Positions 35,601 through 49,202 of a stretch of 64,000 nt of DNA are shown here, piece after piece (within the stretch, counting starts at the first letter, position 1; each line of letters opens with the position of its first letter). The stretch spans positions 18,583,013 through 18,647,012 of the forward strand of contig NC_064758.1 in the NCBI RefSeq assembly GCF_011397635.1, read 5' to 3'. Below the pieces are notes generated by a model that saw only the letters and a program-made list of their open reading frames with translations, did no database searches and was not told the origin of the DNA. The stretch comes from Epinephelus fuscoguttatus (Eukaryota; Chordata; Actinopteri; Perciformes; Serranidae). The position numbers and the translations under genes are program-made.

Positions 35601-38600
35601 GAGCCTAGTGGAGATATAAACAAGATGAATAAATAGTGCTGTTGCTTTCATGTGTGTGTATTATCCCCACAGTACAAAGTGTTGCTGTATTCTCTGGATG
35701 GCCGGTTGCTGTCAACCTACAGTGCATATGAGTGGTCGCTGGGTGTCAAGTCTGTGACCTGGAGCCCCAGCAGCCAGTTCCTGGCCATTGGCAGCTATGA
35801 TGAAAAAGTATGGACAAAGTCTTGGCTTACGACACTGAAAAATAAGTAGAGATGCACCGATATGGATTTTTTCCACTGATACCGATTACAGATAATTACC
35901 TGCTTCCCATGGCCGATAATCGATACGATGAGTGATAATTTTACATTTTTGTATTTTAAGAAGAAGTGTATAACCTGTAGTTTATGTTCACCTGAGGGTA
36001 AGAAAGGCTGAGATGTAGTGAGAAAATATGGGTGATTTCATATTCCATAGCTCTGGCTGAACCAAATCAAACTGACATCACTATTTGCTAACACGACGAA
36101 AACAAGGAACAGTTTTGACTCCTCCATACCTGCCAACATTAGGCTCCGAAAAAGAGGGAGATCTTCTGGGGTATTGTTAAATGGCCTACCCTTAACGCCT
36201 CTGCCCCCATATAACCCTACACTACAGATGAACATAATAAATACAAGGATGTGAAAGTAAAATGACTTTTAATCAGTATTAAATTTATAGTTAATGGAGA
36301 GAGGGAAATTATGAAGCCCAGTGTTACTGTGTAATTCTCTGATGTATCAGTAAAGTGTATAAACTACACTGCAGACTGGAGTCTCTACTAACAGAGACAA
36401 ACAGTGACAGGCGACTCATATGAACATCGGCAGATCCACGTTACATCTGGTGTATTAAATGTTTATATCATCACACTGCATTTATATAAACACATGTAGG
36501 CGCCATCTCGCCATCCCACAATAGACTAACCTACAACTACTAAGTAGTATAGCGATGCACTACAAACATGCAGCAGTGTCTCACACACACAGGCAGCCAG
36601 AACAGTAATGAATGATACCAACAGAGTCGATCCTTTAAAAGCTTGGTGTTGGATGTAAGCCGCTGCTGCTAATTAGCTCATGCTAACACTCTGGAGACGG
36701 TCCTTCAGCACTGCGTCTAACCTGTGTCGGGCAGTCGGAGATCAAACCCTCGGCGCAATCCTTTTGTCTTTCTCTGGAACTGTGAAAGATGTCCATACTG
36801 CGACATGTTTTGCCCTCTAGACAGTGTGTTGCAGTTGTTGTTCTTCTCTGTTTATTGGCAGCTCGCAAACCAAGTTTAAAGGTACATGTACTGCCACCCA
36901 CTGTGTCAGGTGTGTAAATCCTGCCTTAGTTAAGTCAATGAAAGCAGTCTGGCTGCATATTATCCACACTATTTATCAGCTATAATTTTAATTATTGGAA
37001 TAATGCATCATAATTAAAAGGTCCTATAATCGGCCCGATATGTATCGTGCATCCCTACAAATAAGATATCACATTACAGCTTGACACGATGTTAACTGCA
37101 AGTAATAAATGTAAAGCCATCTATCTTGAAAGAGTGCTCCACTGATTCGGAATTTCTTTTCTCTAACATTGTCAGACTCACCATGGACGGTTTTTAAAGA
37201 ACGGATCTTTTTTTCTTTTGCTCACCTCTCTTCCGTGTCAAAAGCAATTACCTTTATTACCCACAATGCAACTCAACCGCCAACAGTTCAGTCAGATATT
37301 TGGATGTTCTGTGCTAGCAGCAGCTAAGTCTCAGGCAGAGATGAGGAGCGGACCACAGGAGTCTGATAAGATCACTTCTTTCTAACTCCACACCTTTGGA
37401 TTTTTATCCCTTTTCAAACTTGTAGCCTTCAGCCCCAGCTGAACTCAGGTCACATCTCTTGAGGCAGTTTGTAAGACTGCGCAGCTCCATCTTGAGCCAC
37501 AAAAGTCTTAAAACAACTTTTTTTCAGATATGCAGTTGTCTTTCCCAAGACCTGTAAACAGACTTTGATGTGTAAAATTGGTGGAGTTCTCCTTTAAGAA
37601 ATCGATTCACTCTTTTCTGCATATAAAGAATAATATAAACTTAAAGTGTCAAATATGTTTAGATGGACTGGATTTGTTGCATTATCAATATCAGCACAAA
37701 ATAAATGACAAGACTTTATTACCCTCATGTCAGGTGCGCATCCTCAATCATATCACATGGAAGAAAATCACACAGTTTGAGCACCCAGCAACCGTCAACA
37801 ACACAAAAGCAGTGAGTATTTTTCAGCAGTCATGATAAGCCTTGAAGGCATTGCAGATCAGTTATTAGCTGTTTGTTGTATCTCAAGGTTGTGTACAAGG
37901 AAGTGGAGAAAAGGCCAGCTATTGGCAACGATGACCTATCGCTACACAACATCACAATTGGCACCACCCTCTTCAACACCCAGAGTAAATGTATGTCAGA
38001 TTTTGACATCATTAAAAACATATTCTAAAAGAAGTGTCTGACTATAACTACTAAAACTTTCATTCATTGTGGTTGCCTACTCCAGACGAGATCTGCCCAC
38101 TGCCTGTCCAAATTCCTGTCGTCAAACCAGACCCAGACCGAGCCAACCCCAAGATTGGTGTCTCTACTTTGGCATTCAGCTCAGACAGCCACTATATAGC
38201 CACCAAAAATGGTAAGACTTCACAGCTGTTCACGTTTACCTTCATTGTGAACTCGAGAACCCAAGCTGTATTATCATCAGCTTAAGGGTTAACTTATTTT
38301 TGCTGCAATGCTAGTGTTCTGTATGCTGAGACTGACTGTGAGTGTGTATCTGTGTTTTTCTGACCTTAGACAACATGGCCACTGTTGTGTGGGTGTGGGA
38401 CATGCAGAAGATGAGCCTGGAGGCTGTGCTTGAGCAGACATCAGCTGTGCGTTGCTTTCAGTGGGACCCCCGACGCCCCCGGCTGGCACTGTGTACAGGC
38501 AACACAAAACTCTATCTGTGGTCCCCGGCAGGCTGTGTTTCTGTCCAAGTCCCCACTGAAGGTAATGTGCCTGGTCACGAAGAGTTTGAACTGTCGTGCA

Positions 38601-39723
38601 GCTGGAATACACAGCTCCGTTATGGTGGAGAAGAGGGCCAGTCCTTTCTAATGTCTCTGTCTAATGTTTAACCCTAACAATGGTCTCACACTGGACATGT
38701 AAGAGCCACATTTCCGTGGATTGCTACCTTTTTCCCTTTGGCAGCCATGTTAACTAGTTGGGCTGTTCGGTTGTGGGCCAGCTCACAATCTGCAGAGATA
38801 GTCCCGGCGTCTGGTCTGTTTTGTTTTTTTTTCTGTGCACTGTGAGCAAATCTGGTGAGAAAACACACTGATAATCCATCCTGAACAATTTATATATATT
38901 AAATATGATAGAAATTATCTGATTTTCATAAATGATAAAGTATGCTTCCACATATTTGTGATGTATCTAAACAGAGAGCACAAAAGATAAGCAGACACAC
39001 ACACACACAGTTCTACACCTAATTAGAACAGAGCAGAGGAGTAAAATTGCTTGCCGATCGCTGCAGAGAAATGAGCCTCTGGTGTGAACAGCAAAGTGGC
39101 TGCAAGACAACTTACATCTCACGGTGCTTCTGTGTCCAGTACGAACATGGTATAACCCAGCTGCACAAGGCAACTTCTGCATGTTGGCAGCAAGAGGTCA
39201 ATATTTCAGCTTTTAAGACCAGCAAACCTGGAGCTCATGAGATATGACATTGGCTCGATCCCAGTGAAAAGCAAGGCCTGGGTTAAGTTGTTTTTCATTT
39301 TCAAATTGTTCCTTCTCGTGCAAAGGGAAGATATCTCACCAGTGATTCAATGTCAGAATTTACATTGCAAACAGATCAAATCTGTGGTATCTCAATTTTT
39401 ACCGTCATGACACTCATCTGGGTTGCCAAGTAGAAAACAACTCAAGAAATGAATTGAAAATGTCAGAATTAATAAAAACTTTTTTGGGGGCTTATGAACT
39501 GAATGTTTTATGTGGATCCTTAAGCTTCACAATGATTTTTTTTTTCACCTTTATTCTGTGTACCTGTAGATGCATTGTCATCACACTTGCCCTTTTCTCC
39601 ATCCTGCCAGGTGGTTTCCAGGTCCAGTCACTAAACTGGCACTGCAGTGGAGACTCACTGATCCTGCTTGGGAAGGAGCAGCTGTGTTTGTGCTACATGG
39701 ACACTGACCAGGAGGACAAGTAA
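20631..39723 (+). CDS. wrap73: WD repeat-containing protein antisense to TP73 (complete)
   Basis: WD40 protein of the centrosome and spindle pole. It works with SSX2IP in centriolar-satellite and microtubule minus-end anchoring, which is known for the family. Twelve coding exons: 20631-20699, 20898-21050, 23436-23552, 33233-33305, 34040-34143, 34509-34595, 35673-35807, 37734-37811, 37888-37990, 38086-38211, 38370-38561, 39611-39723. Phases agree at every junction, giving about 449 residues (human about 460). Landmarks: start [20 protein letters not shown]; residues 24-75 [20 protein letters not shown]; the [14 protein letters not shown] blade; [36 protein letters not shown]; then DRANPKIGV and [17 protein letters not shown]. 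The C-terminus is shorter than human, ending DTDQEDK. The start follows a short 5'UTR exon. Intron 4 is about 9.7 kb and holds most of the gene's repeats. Confidence 0.97.
21542..22311. mobile_element. Fold-back (long imperfect palindrome) MITE in wrap73 intron 3
   Basis: The termini AAGGATTACTTCACCCACAA and its inverse (TTGTGGGTGAAGTATTCCTT) match in 19 of 20. The arms remain complementary inward (AACGAAGAATCCAAAA against TTTTGGATTCTTCGTT, and TTGAACTCTGCTC against GAGCAGAGTTCAA) to a centre near 21925. No coding potential. Typical of fish terminal-palindrome elements. Confidence 0.75.
24401..24561. mobile_element. Short MITE, hAT-type ends
   Basis: Left AGGGCTGTACCGAAT and right ATTCAGTACAACCCT are inverted repeats (13 of 15). 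About 160 bp, no target duplication visible. Interior contains several ACATTCAAAT motifs. Confidence 0.5.
24585..24645 (-). pseudogene. LINE reverse-transcriptase remnant
   Basis: The minus strand encodes [18 protein letters not shown], the conserved block 4/5 motif of non-LTR reverse transcriptases (GxPQGxxLGPxLF). The adjacent sequence does not sustain a longer frame, so this is a short decayed fragment in wrap73 intron 4. Confidence 0.65.
26083..26145. repeat. (ACT)n/(AAT)n trinucleotide cluster
   Basis: Compound ACT and AAT/TAATAG trinucleotide array in wrap73 intron 4. Confidence 0.75.
31332..31906. mobile_element. Fold-back MITE with internal GACAASTTGACATT repeats
   Basis: The ends are inverted over more than 100 bp: ACTTGAAGGTATCTACATAA at the left, with its complement ending at 31906, followed on both arms by GTGACATGACACTGTCATAA-type sequence, GAACCTGTCATGAACATTAT and GTCATAAACGTTT. 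The middle holds at least five copies of GACAAGTTGACATT or GACAACTTGACATT in a roughly 85-90-bp tandem arrangement. No coding potential. Confidence 0.8.
32525..33152. mobile_element. hAT-type non-autonomous element with 8-bp target duplication
   Basis: Terminal repeats TAGACTTGGGCAGTATCA and TGATACTGCCCAAGCCTA. Flanking 8-mers ATGGTGTG (32517-32524) and ATGGTGTA (33153-33160) differ by one base. Sits in the last 710 bp of wrap73 intron 4, ending 80 bp from exon 5. Confidence 0.75.
33369..33520 (+). mobile_element. Degenerate tRNA-like SINE fragment
   Basis: GGGCCAGTGGTCCGAGCGCCTC followed by AGCGACCCTGGGTATGAGGCC resembles the head and B-box of a common fish SINE (consensus recalled as GGTTCGATTCC). 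It is old and 3'-truncated. Confidence 0.4.
35847..37057. mobile_element. hAT-type non-autonomous element in wrap73 intron 8
   Basis: Terminal repeats TAGAGATGCACCGATA and TATCGTGCATCCCTA. Flanks AAAATAAG (35839-35846) and CAAATAAG (37058-37065) form an 8-bp target duplication with one mismatch. The 1.2-kb interior has no transposase frame. Its left end begins 39 bp past the exon 8 donor. Confidence 0.75.
37127..37598. mobile_element. MITE immediately upstream of wrap73 exon 9
   Basis: Imperfect terminal inverted repeats: GAAAGAGTGCTCCACTGATT at the left; GTGGAGTTCTCCTTTAAG closes the right end. The right-end sequence TTTACACATCAAAGTCTGTT (read inverted) is a recognisable fish repeat. About 70 bp separates it from the preceding hAT element. 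Confidence 0.55.
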
Positions 39724-40170
39724 AACACACAGCACAGGTCTCGAGAACAACTGGATTACAGTTCTGCTTTATCTAGCCTTACACACTAGGCCCGGAATGT
39801 GTTATGGTGAAGCCGAGAGACTGGTGGGAACACTCCTCAGAATCCCTGCACATGTTGAACTGTAGCTGCTTGCCAAGTTCTCAAGGCCCTCAGTGCAGGT
39901 TACAGGGATGTTCCTTTTCTAGTCAAGTTGAAACCTATAGAAAACCTGCCGTGGCATTCCTCCACAGAGATGTAGAACAGATAAATATCACTTTTTAAAT
40001 AACCAAATGCGTACTTAAGCACTTGTTTCAAACACTGTGAGAAGATAGAGTTTACAGACTTAAATAGAATTCACTGTACTTTTAGTTTTAAGTATTTTGT
40101 ATGTGTTTAATCTTGAAATTTGTAATTATTTTGAATAAATTTTGTAATAAATAACGCAGCTTAAGGCGAG
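39724..40170 (+). terminator. wrap73: wrap73 3'UTR and poly(A) signals
   Basis: After the TAA at 39721-39723 there are about 430 nt of 3'UTR. AATAAA occurs at 40134-40139 and again at 40146-40151; cleavage is expected near 40160-40175. Confidence 0.75.
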
Positions 40171-40731
40171 TTACTAAAATTTGTGCATCTAAAGCTCTCA
40201 GTTTATCAGAACAGTTTTTGTTCTCAGTTCAAGCAATACTAAAAATATAAGGACTGTATTATTTGGCCTTCAGGATGCTCCAGTTGATTATCCACCAATC
40301 TTTATCGGACGATACTTGCCCTAAATAGTTTGATTGGTGAAATTTATAAAGGTCCATCAGATGAGCCGATAAAATGGCGCAAAACAGCCGAGACAGTTTG
40401 TCTACCCTTCGCTAGGCCTGTTTCTCAAGGAAATTCCTTGTGGAGGGACACAACCAAAACATTTCCACACCAGGTGAAGGTCATCAGCATCAGCTGCACA
40501 GCTTCAAGCGATTGAGTGATAGGTGAGAGGGCCCAAAAATCTTGGGTAGAGCACCATGACTTAGCCTTATGGCATCATCTGTCTGTATGATTAATATGTA
40601 AAAGCTTACAATTTGTAAAACTGCCCAGCCACTTGAACTGCAACTGAATTGCCATCCTGACAGTATGAACATGTGTAAATGCACTTCTTCACAATAACAA
40701 GAGCCGAAACCTTGACAAGAACATGTAGGCA

Positions 40732-42373
40732 TTTATTATTCTTCATTGTGGCTACTGTGCTACAAATATGTAGAACAAAAAGTAAGCCTTTACATGTTTG
40801 TAATAATGAGATCATCTCTTTTAAAATCTCTAAATGAAATACTTCAGAATTGACAATGAAATATTTATCTTCTAGAAGCATTCATGAGTTAACTGCATCA
40901 AAATAACAGCAGATAAATAAAACCTAATTAGTATTTACAGATCCATTTAGGATATTCTTTTAAAAAACATCTGTCATGCAAACTCAACGTGCAGGGAACA
41001 TGCGCAAGTAAAGACCAGAAAAGGCGTTTTGGGACACAATTATTCATCGGCATTGTTGAGCATGAAACTATGGCCTGTTACCTTTGGTTGCACAACCATA
41101 TAGGATGCAGTTTTGGAGAAAAAAAAATCACCTAAATCCTGTTCACACTATAGATACAGTATGAGCTTAATGAACTGATGCAAAACCTTGTCTGCATGTA
41201 TTTCATTTTGTAACCTAACCAGTGCTCCCACTGCAGAGTTTAATGCAGCTGAGTGCAAATGTGTGTGTAAAACTAATGCAGGGCCTTCAAGGCAACTTAC
41301 AAACAAACATAAAGACACTGTTAACAAGTTAATGTTGCATAAAACATCTGTAACATACAAGAACATTTTAGCTATAGTAGCTATAGCAACTCTCCAAGTG
41401 GTACATGAGCTCCCTACTCTGAGCAAAGACATGAAAAGACATGTAAGCATGGAGAGCACAACATTGGCCAATAAGAGAGGAAGGTCACAACATGTAATTA
41501 ATCATCTCCACTGAACAAGTTTCATGGATGCTGAAGAGTGTATTTCAGCTGTTATTTTCCATAAGTAACACAGCTGAGCCCAGAGCTTATCAGTATAGTA
41601 ATGCAGATCCCGGAGCAGTTTCCCGATTAGTAACATTTATTAAAATAATCATGTGACCGTTAAACTCAGTCCATCAGCTGCTAATCCCTTGAGTGAGGCC
41701 ACGCTACGGCCCTATGATCTGAATAATGCAATCCTTTCTCTCAAACCATACTGACGTAGCAAATATGGAACATACTCTTGGCTGATGTTTCTGTATCAAG
41801 CTGCTATCATTTCACTGCTCTTCTCTGGGTGGCATCTTTTTACTGCAGAAATTAGCCCAAACAAAGCACATCCTTTACCCTGAACTAAGAACCCTAATGT
41901 TTGCATTCTTCAACCAAAATCTAAACTTCACCTTATTTTTGACAGTCTGTCAATCAGTGGTTAAAAAAAGAGCGCGAGATCACAAGAAGCTCAGCCTAGA
42001 ATAAGAACAGAGGTGATGAACTGATGCAAGTGCTGTGTCCTTTCTCTCCAACTTATGTCACACGGGCATACACTCCTGTGGGCCCACATGGGTATGACAG
42101 ATCTGCGAGCAGCTCTTTTTGAAGGGTAGAGACTGGGAGCGCTAAAGACAAATGAGTAGACAGTCCATGCAGCGCTGCGCATCATTTACCTACAGTAGGC
42201 TGACCACTTGTCTGCAACACCTACTTGGAGGGAGGTGTGGACATCTCATGGGCTCAACTTACACACACAGATTGCGCATTACACTGTAGTGGAGCAAAAG
42301 CTTCCTTCAGACAGCGCAGTGTAACACAGACACATGGGTTGAACTCTGTTGTAATTTGGACAAAGTGTGGACT
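40732..42373 (-). other. tprg1l: Probable tprg1l 3'UTR and downstream interval
   Basis: On the minus strand AATAAA occurs at 40737-40732, a plausible poly(A) signal about 1.6 kb past the stop; another possible one is near 41640. No other exon is visible. The wrap73 3' end lies about 560 bp further left, so the two transcripts nearly meet tail-to-tail. Confidence 0.4.
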
Positions 42374-45657
<3,284 letters not shown>

Positions 45658-45699
45658 TGTGCAACAAACGCTGATCGGGGAGCACCCCAACAAATGTGC

Positions 45700-45850
45700 G
45701 CCAAGTGTTAGATCAGACGATGTGCTATGGAGGATGCGGACTCACCCATTGCGCACGAATAATGTTTTGATTGTGACGGTTACGAGGAGGAAGTAGTGTC
45801 CTCTTGCTTCACTTCCCCCCCTTTAATTTCTTCCCTCTTAAAGGGGCACA
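45700..45850 (-). promoter_or_regulatory. tprg1l promoter/5'UTR region
   Basis: GC-rich stretch upstream of the start codon. On the transcript strand it contains ETS-like ACTTCCTCCT and GGGAAGTGAAGC sequences. No TATA box is apparent. The transcription start cannot be fixed from sequence alone. Confidence 0.35.
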
Positions 45851-46074
45851 ATGTTTTTTTTACCCGAGCTAATTATCGAAACGGATGTTAAAGGGGGATG
45901 AGATGTGATGAGTCCACTTTTCATGATTGTAAGTTGTGCAATGGCTAAATGATTTGAGGTGGGGTGTCAATGTGATTCCACGCATTAACCCGTCATTATG
46001 TAATTATGACGTGGCCATATTTAAACTCCACACCCTCAGCCTGCCTGTTTTTATCAGCTCCTGCTATTATACTG

Positions 46075-46196
46075 CTGCCACTGCTGCTACTACTACTGCT
46101 GCTAGTAGTGCTGCCGCTACCACAGCTACAACTACTAGTACTGCAACTACTACTGCTGCTACTATTTCTACTACTACTCCTGCTAATAGTACTGTA
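46075..46196. repeat. CTN trinucleotide array, left block
   Basis: Imperfect (CTG/CTA/CTC)n of about 40 units with scattered substitutions. The open frames through it (poly-Leu, poly-Ala/Thr) are artefacts. Confidence 0.8.
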
Positions 46197-46253
46197 TGGA
46201 GAGCCCTTTGAGCATTAATTAGAAATCCTTGATATCAAACAAAAGTGTCCTCA

Positions 46254-46488
46254 ACTAGTTCGTCTTGGGTAGCACTAGTTGGACATTTTGTCAAACTAGT
46301 GCTGCCATTTTTCTGTACTAGTTGAACAAAAACGCGTACTAGATATGCTTTTTCAGCAACTAGTGACACTTTTGGCCGACTAGTTGAGACAAAAGCCGAA
46401 TTAGTTGAGCCGAGCGCCGCACCAGTAGCACCAAAGTCCCAACTAGTTGGCTTTTTTGCGCACTAGTCGATGTCTGGACCCAACTAGT
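46254..46488. repeat. ACTAGT-phased 21-bp minisatellite
   Basis: ACTAGT (or a one-base variant) occurs at 46254, 46274, 46295, 46317, 46338, 46359, 46379, 46400, 46421, 46442, 46462 and 46483. That is twelve units spaced 20-22 bp, average 20.8. The intervening 14-15 bp are highly divergent while the hexamer is kept. It interrupts the CTN array. No coding potential. Confidence 0.85.
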
Positions 46489-46545
46489 AAACCTCAAAGT
46501 CTTACTGCTAGTCTAATTGCTACTACTACTACTCCTACTGCTAAC

Positions 46546-46667
46546 CACAGGTGCCTTTAGGAGTATCAGAGTATTAAAAGGGGCTATTATTTTTGATAAG
46601 CATATTGTAGTATTAAAAACACTTACTTACTCTGAACACGAAATAGTCCCACTTTCGCTTGCACTGT
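46546..46667 (-). pseudogene. Duplicated fragment of the tprg1l exon 1/intron 1 boundary
   Basis: About 120 bp here match 45347-45467 in the same orientation: CCACAGGTGCCTTTAGGAGT, AGCATAT..GTA, then ACTTACTTAC and CTGAACACGAAATAGTCC. The match covers the last coding bases of exon 1 (AKVKDYFVFR) plus the start of intron 1. Relative to the gene the copy has lost two bases in the coding part, which breaks the frame; the donor reads CAGAGTAAGT. It lies about 1 kb upstream of the tprg1l start, embedded in the CTN arrays. Confidence 0.85.
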
Positions 46668-46809
46668 AACTACAACTACCACTACTACAATTACTGCTAC
46701 AACTACTGGTACTACAACAACTGCAATTACGACTTCTACTATTAATGCTACTTTTACTACTACTACTACTACTACTACTACTATACTATATATATATATA
46801 TATATATAT
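46668..46809. repeat. CTN trinucleotide array, right block, with (TA)n tail
   Basis: Imperfect ACT/ACA trinucleotides becoming pure (ACT)n at 46757-46786, then (TA)n at 46787-46809, directly abutting the Tc1 element. Confidence 0.8.
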
Positions 46810-46810
46810 G

Positions 46811-48440
46811 TACAGTACAGGCCAAAAGTTTGGACACACCTTCTCATTCAATGCGTTTTCTTTATTTTCATGACTATTTACATTGTAGATTCTCACTGAA
46901 GGCATCAAAACTATGAATGAACACATGTGGAGTTATGTACTTAACAAAAAAAGGTGAAATAACTGAAAACATGTTTTATATTCTAGTTTCTTCAAAATAG
47001 CCACCCTTTGCTCTGATTACTGCTTTGCACACTCTTGGCATTCTCTCCATGAGCTTCAAGAGGTAGTCACCTGAAATGGTTTCCACTTCACAGGTGTGCC
47101 TTATCAGGGTTAATTAGTGGAATTTCTTGCTTTATCAATGGGGTTGGGACCATCAGTTGTGTTGTGCAGAAGTCAGGTTAATACACAGCCGACAGCCCTA
47201 TTGGACAACTGTTAAAATTCATATTATGGCAAGAACCAATCAGCTAACTAAAGAAAAACGAGTGGCCATCATTACTTTAAGAAATGAAGGTCAGTCAGTC
47301 CGGAAAATAGCAAAAACTTTAAATGTGTCCCCAAGTGGAGTCACAAAAACCATCAAGCGCTACAACGAAACTGGCACACATGAGGACCGACCCAGGAAAG
47401 GAAGACCAAGAGTCACCTCTGCTTCTGAGGATAAGTTCATCCGAGTCACCAGCCTCAGAAATGGCAAGTTAACAGCAGCTCAGATCAGAGACCAGATGAA
47501 TGCCACACAGAGTTCTAGCAGCAGACCCATCTCTAGAACAACTGTTAAGAGGAGACTGCGCGAATCAGGCCTTCATGGTCAAATAGCTGCTAGGAAACCA
47601 CTGCTAAGGAGAGGCAACAAGCAGAAGAGATTTGTTTGGGCCAAGAAAGACAAGGAATGGACATTAGACCAGTGGAAATCTGTGCTTTGGTCTGATGAGT
47701 CCAAATTTGAGATCGTTGGTTCCAACCGCCGTGTCTTTGTGAGACGCAGAAAAGGTGAACGGATGGATTCCACATGCCTGGTTCCCACTGTGAAGCATGG
47801 AGGAGGAGGTGTGATGGTGTGGGGGTGTTTTGCTGGTGACACTGTTGGGGATTTATTCAAAATTGAAGGCACACTGAACCAGCATGGCTACCACAGCATC
47901 CTGCAGCGACATGCCATCCCATCCGGTTTGCTTAGTTGGACGATCATTTATTTTTCAACAGGACAATGACCCCAAACACACCTCCAGGCTGTGTAAGGGC
48001 TATTTGACCAAGAAGGAGAGTGATGGAGTGCTGTGGCAGATGACCTGGCCTCCACAGTCACCGGACCTGAACCCAATCGAGATGGTTTGGGGTGAGCTGG
48101 ACCGCAGAGTGAAGGCAAAGGGCCAACAAGTGCTAAACACCTCTGGGAACTCCTTCAAGACTGTTGGAAAACCATTTCAGGTGACTACCTCTTGAAGCTC
48201 ATGGAGAGAATGCCAAGAGTGTGCAAAGCAGTAATCAGAGCAAAGGGTGGCTATTTTGAAGAAACTAGAATATAAAACATGTTTTCAGTTATTTCACCTT
48301 TTTTTGTTAAGTACATAACTCCACATGTGTTCATTCATAGTTTTGATGCCTTCAGTGAGAATCTACAATGTAAATAGTCATGAAAATAAAGAAAACGCAT
48401 TGAATGAGAAGGTGTGTCCAAACTTTTAGCCTGTACTGTA
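46811..48440 (+). mobile_element. Tc1/mariner transposon, near full length
   Basis: The 1.63-kb element starts TACAGTACAGGC and ends GCCTGTACTGTA, inserted at TA within a TA microsatellite. Its terminal inverted repeats are about 273 bp (46811-47083 and 48168-48440) and nearly identical; the clearest difference is GGCC against GGCT near the tip. The transposase lies on the plus strand between them. Tc1-like structure in which the right repeat overlaps the 3' end of the transposase frame. Confidence 0.93.
47226..48275 (+). pseudogene. Tc1-like transposase, two frameshifts
   Basis: Starts MARTNQLTKEKRVAIITLRN at 47226. A paired-like helix-turn-helix (QSVRKIAKTLNVSPSGVTKT) and GRPRVT linker give the DNA-binding half. 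DDE catalytic residues appear as WSDESKFEI, FIFQQDNDPKHTS and SPDLNPIEMVWGELDR. The reading frame breaks twice: near 47936-47945, where the text shifts between IPSG and LVGRSFIF, and near 48118-48124, before PTSAKHLWELLQDCW. The final frame ends KGGYFEETRI and TAA at 48273-48275. No other lesions were obvious, so the copy is young but probably inactive. Confidence 0.9.
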
Positions 48441-48456
48441 TATATATGTATATATG

Positions 48457-48535
<79 letters not shown>
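48441..48535. repeat. Compound (TA)n(CA)n(TA)n microsatellite
   Basis: A TA run, then CA at 48466-48505, then TA to 48535, separating the Tc1 element from the next element. Confidence 0.9.
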
Positions 48536-48537
<2 letters not shown>

Positions 48538-49063
48538 GGCATTCTACCGAATGTGTGCAAAGTCAGGCTGGAAATATTTTGAAATTTTGTATGTTTTATT
48601 TCCAAAGCTTTTTCCCTATATATATATTGTACCATATGTAAAGGTCACATATCTAGTAAAATGACTATAAATTTTTTTATTGTATTTTCAGACTGTTTTG
48701 GAATGTTTTTCCTCTCCCAAAATTTGTCACTACTGAAACATATAGTATTATATTATACAAAAAAATATATATCAACCTGTTATGCTTGTTCCTTCCCTTG
48801 TCTAAAGATTTAAATTTTTACAAATTTTGACTGAAAGTTTTCACAATTAAATCTATAAAAATTTATATTTTAACAAATTTCAAAATTCAAATTATAGAAT
48901 TCTTCAAAATCTAAATGCAATCTTTCTTTGTAAAATGTGTAACGCTGATCAGATTGATTTCAGAGTTAATAACTGATGAAACAGTACATAAATGTAACGG
49001 ATTAGCGTCATAATATTTTAGTTTATAACTCAATATATTTTATTTTTTACAAAACACCCAGTG

Positions 49064-49096
49064 TTTCGGTAGTGACTGTCATGTTTCGGTAGTGAC
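49064..49096 (+). repeat. TTTCGGTAGTGAC motif pair, left of the satellite
   Basis: Exact copies at 49064-49076 and 49084-49096, 20 bp apart. A one-mismatch inverse copy (GTCACTACTGAAAC) is at 48726-48739. Confidence 0.85.
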
Positions 49097-49202
49097 CATT
49101 ATTCTGTTTTTAAGGTTGCATCATATTTCCTCAAATGTATGCCTTATGGTGGGAATATTACAAAGACAAATATTTTGTGGTCAGTAAAACAATTTAATTT
49201 TT

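Noticed and set aside
46006..46218. Poly-Leu and Ala/Thr-rich frames near 46.0-46.2 kb
   Set aside because: Translation of the CTN trinucleotide array; alternative frames give equally simple peptides.
47127..47225. Upstream extension of the Tc1 transposase frame (MLYQWGWDHQ...)
   Set aside because: The family start is MARTNQL at 47226; the preceding 33 codons are the non-coding inner edge of the terminal repeat region.
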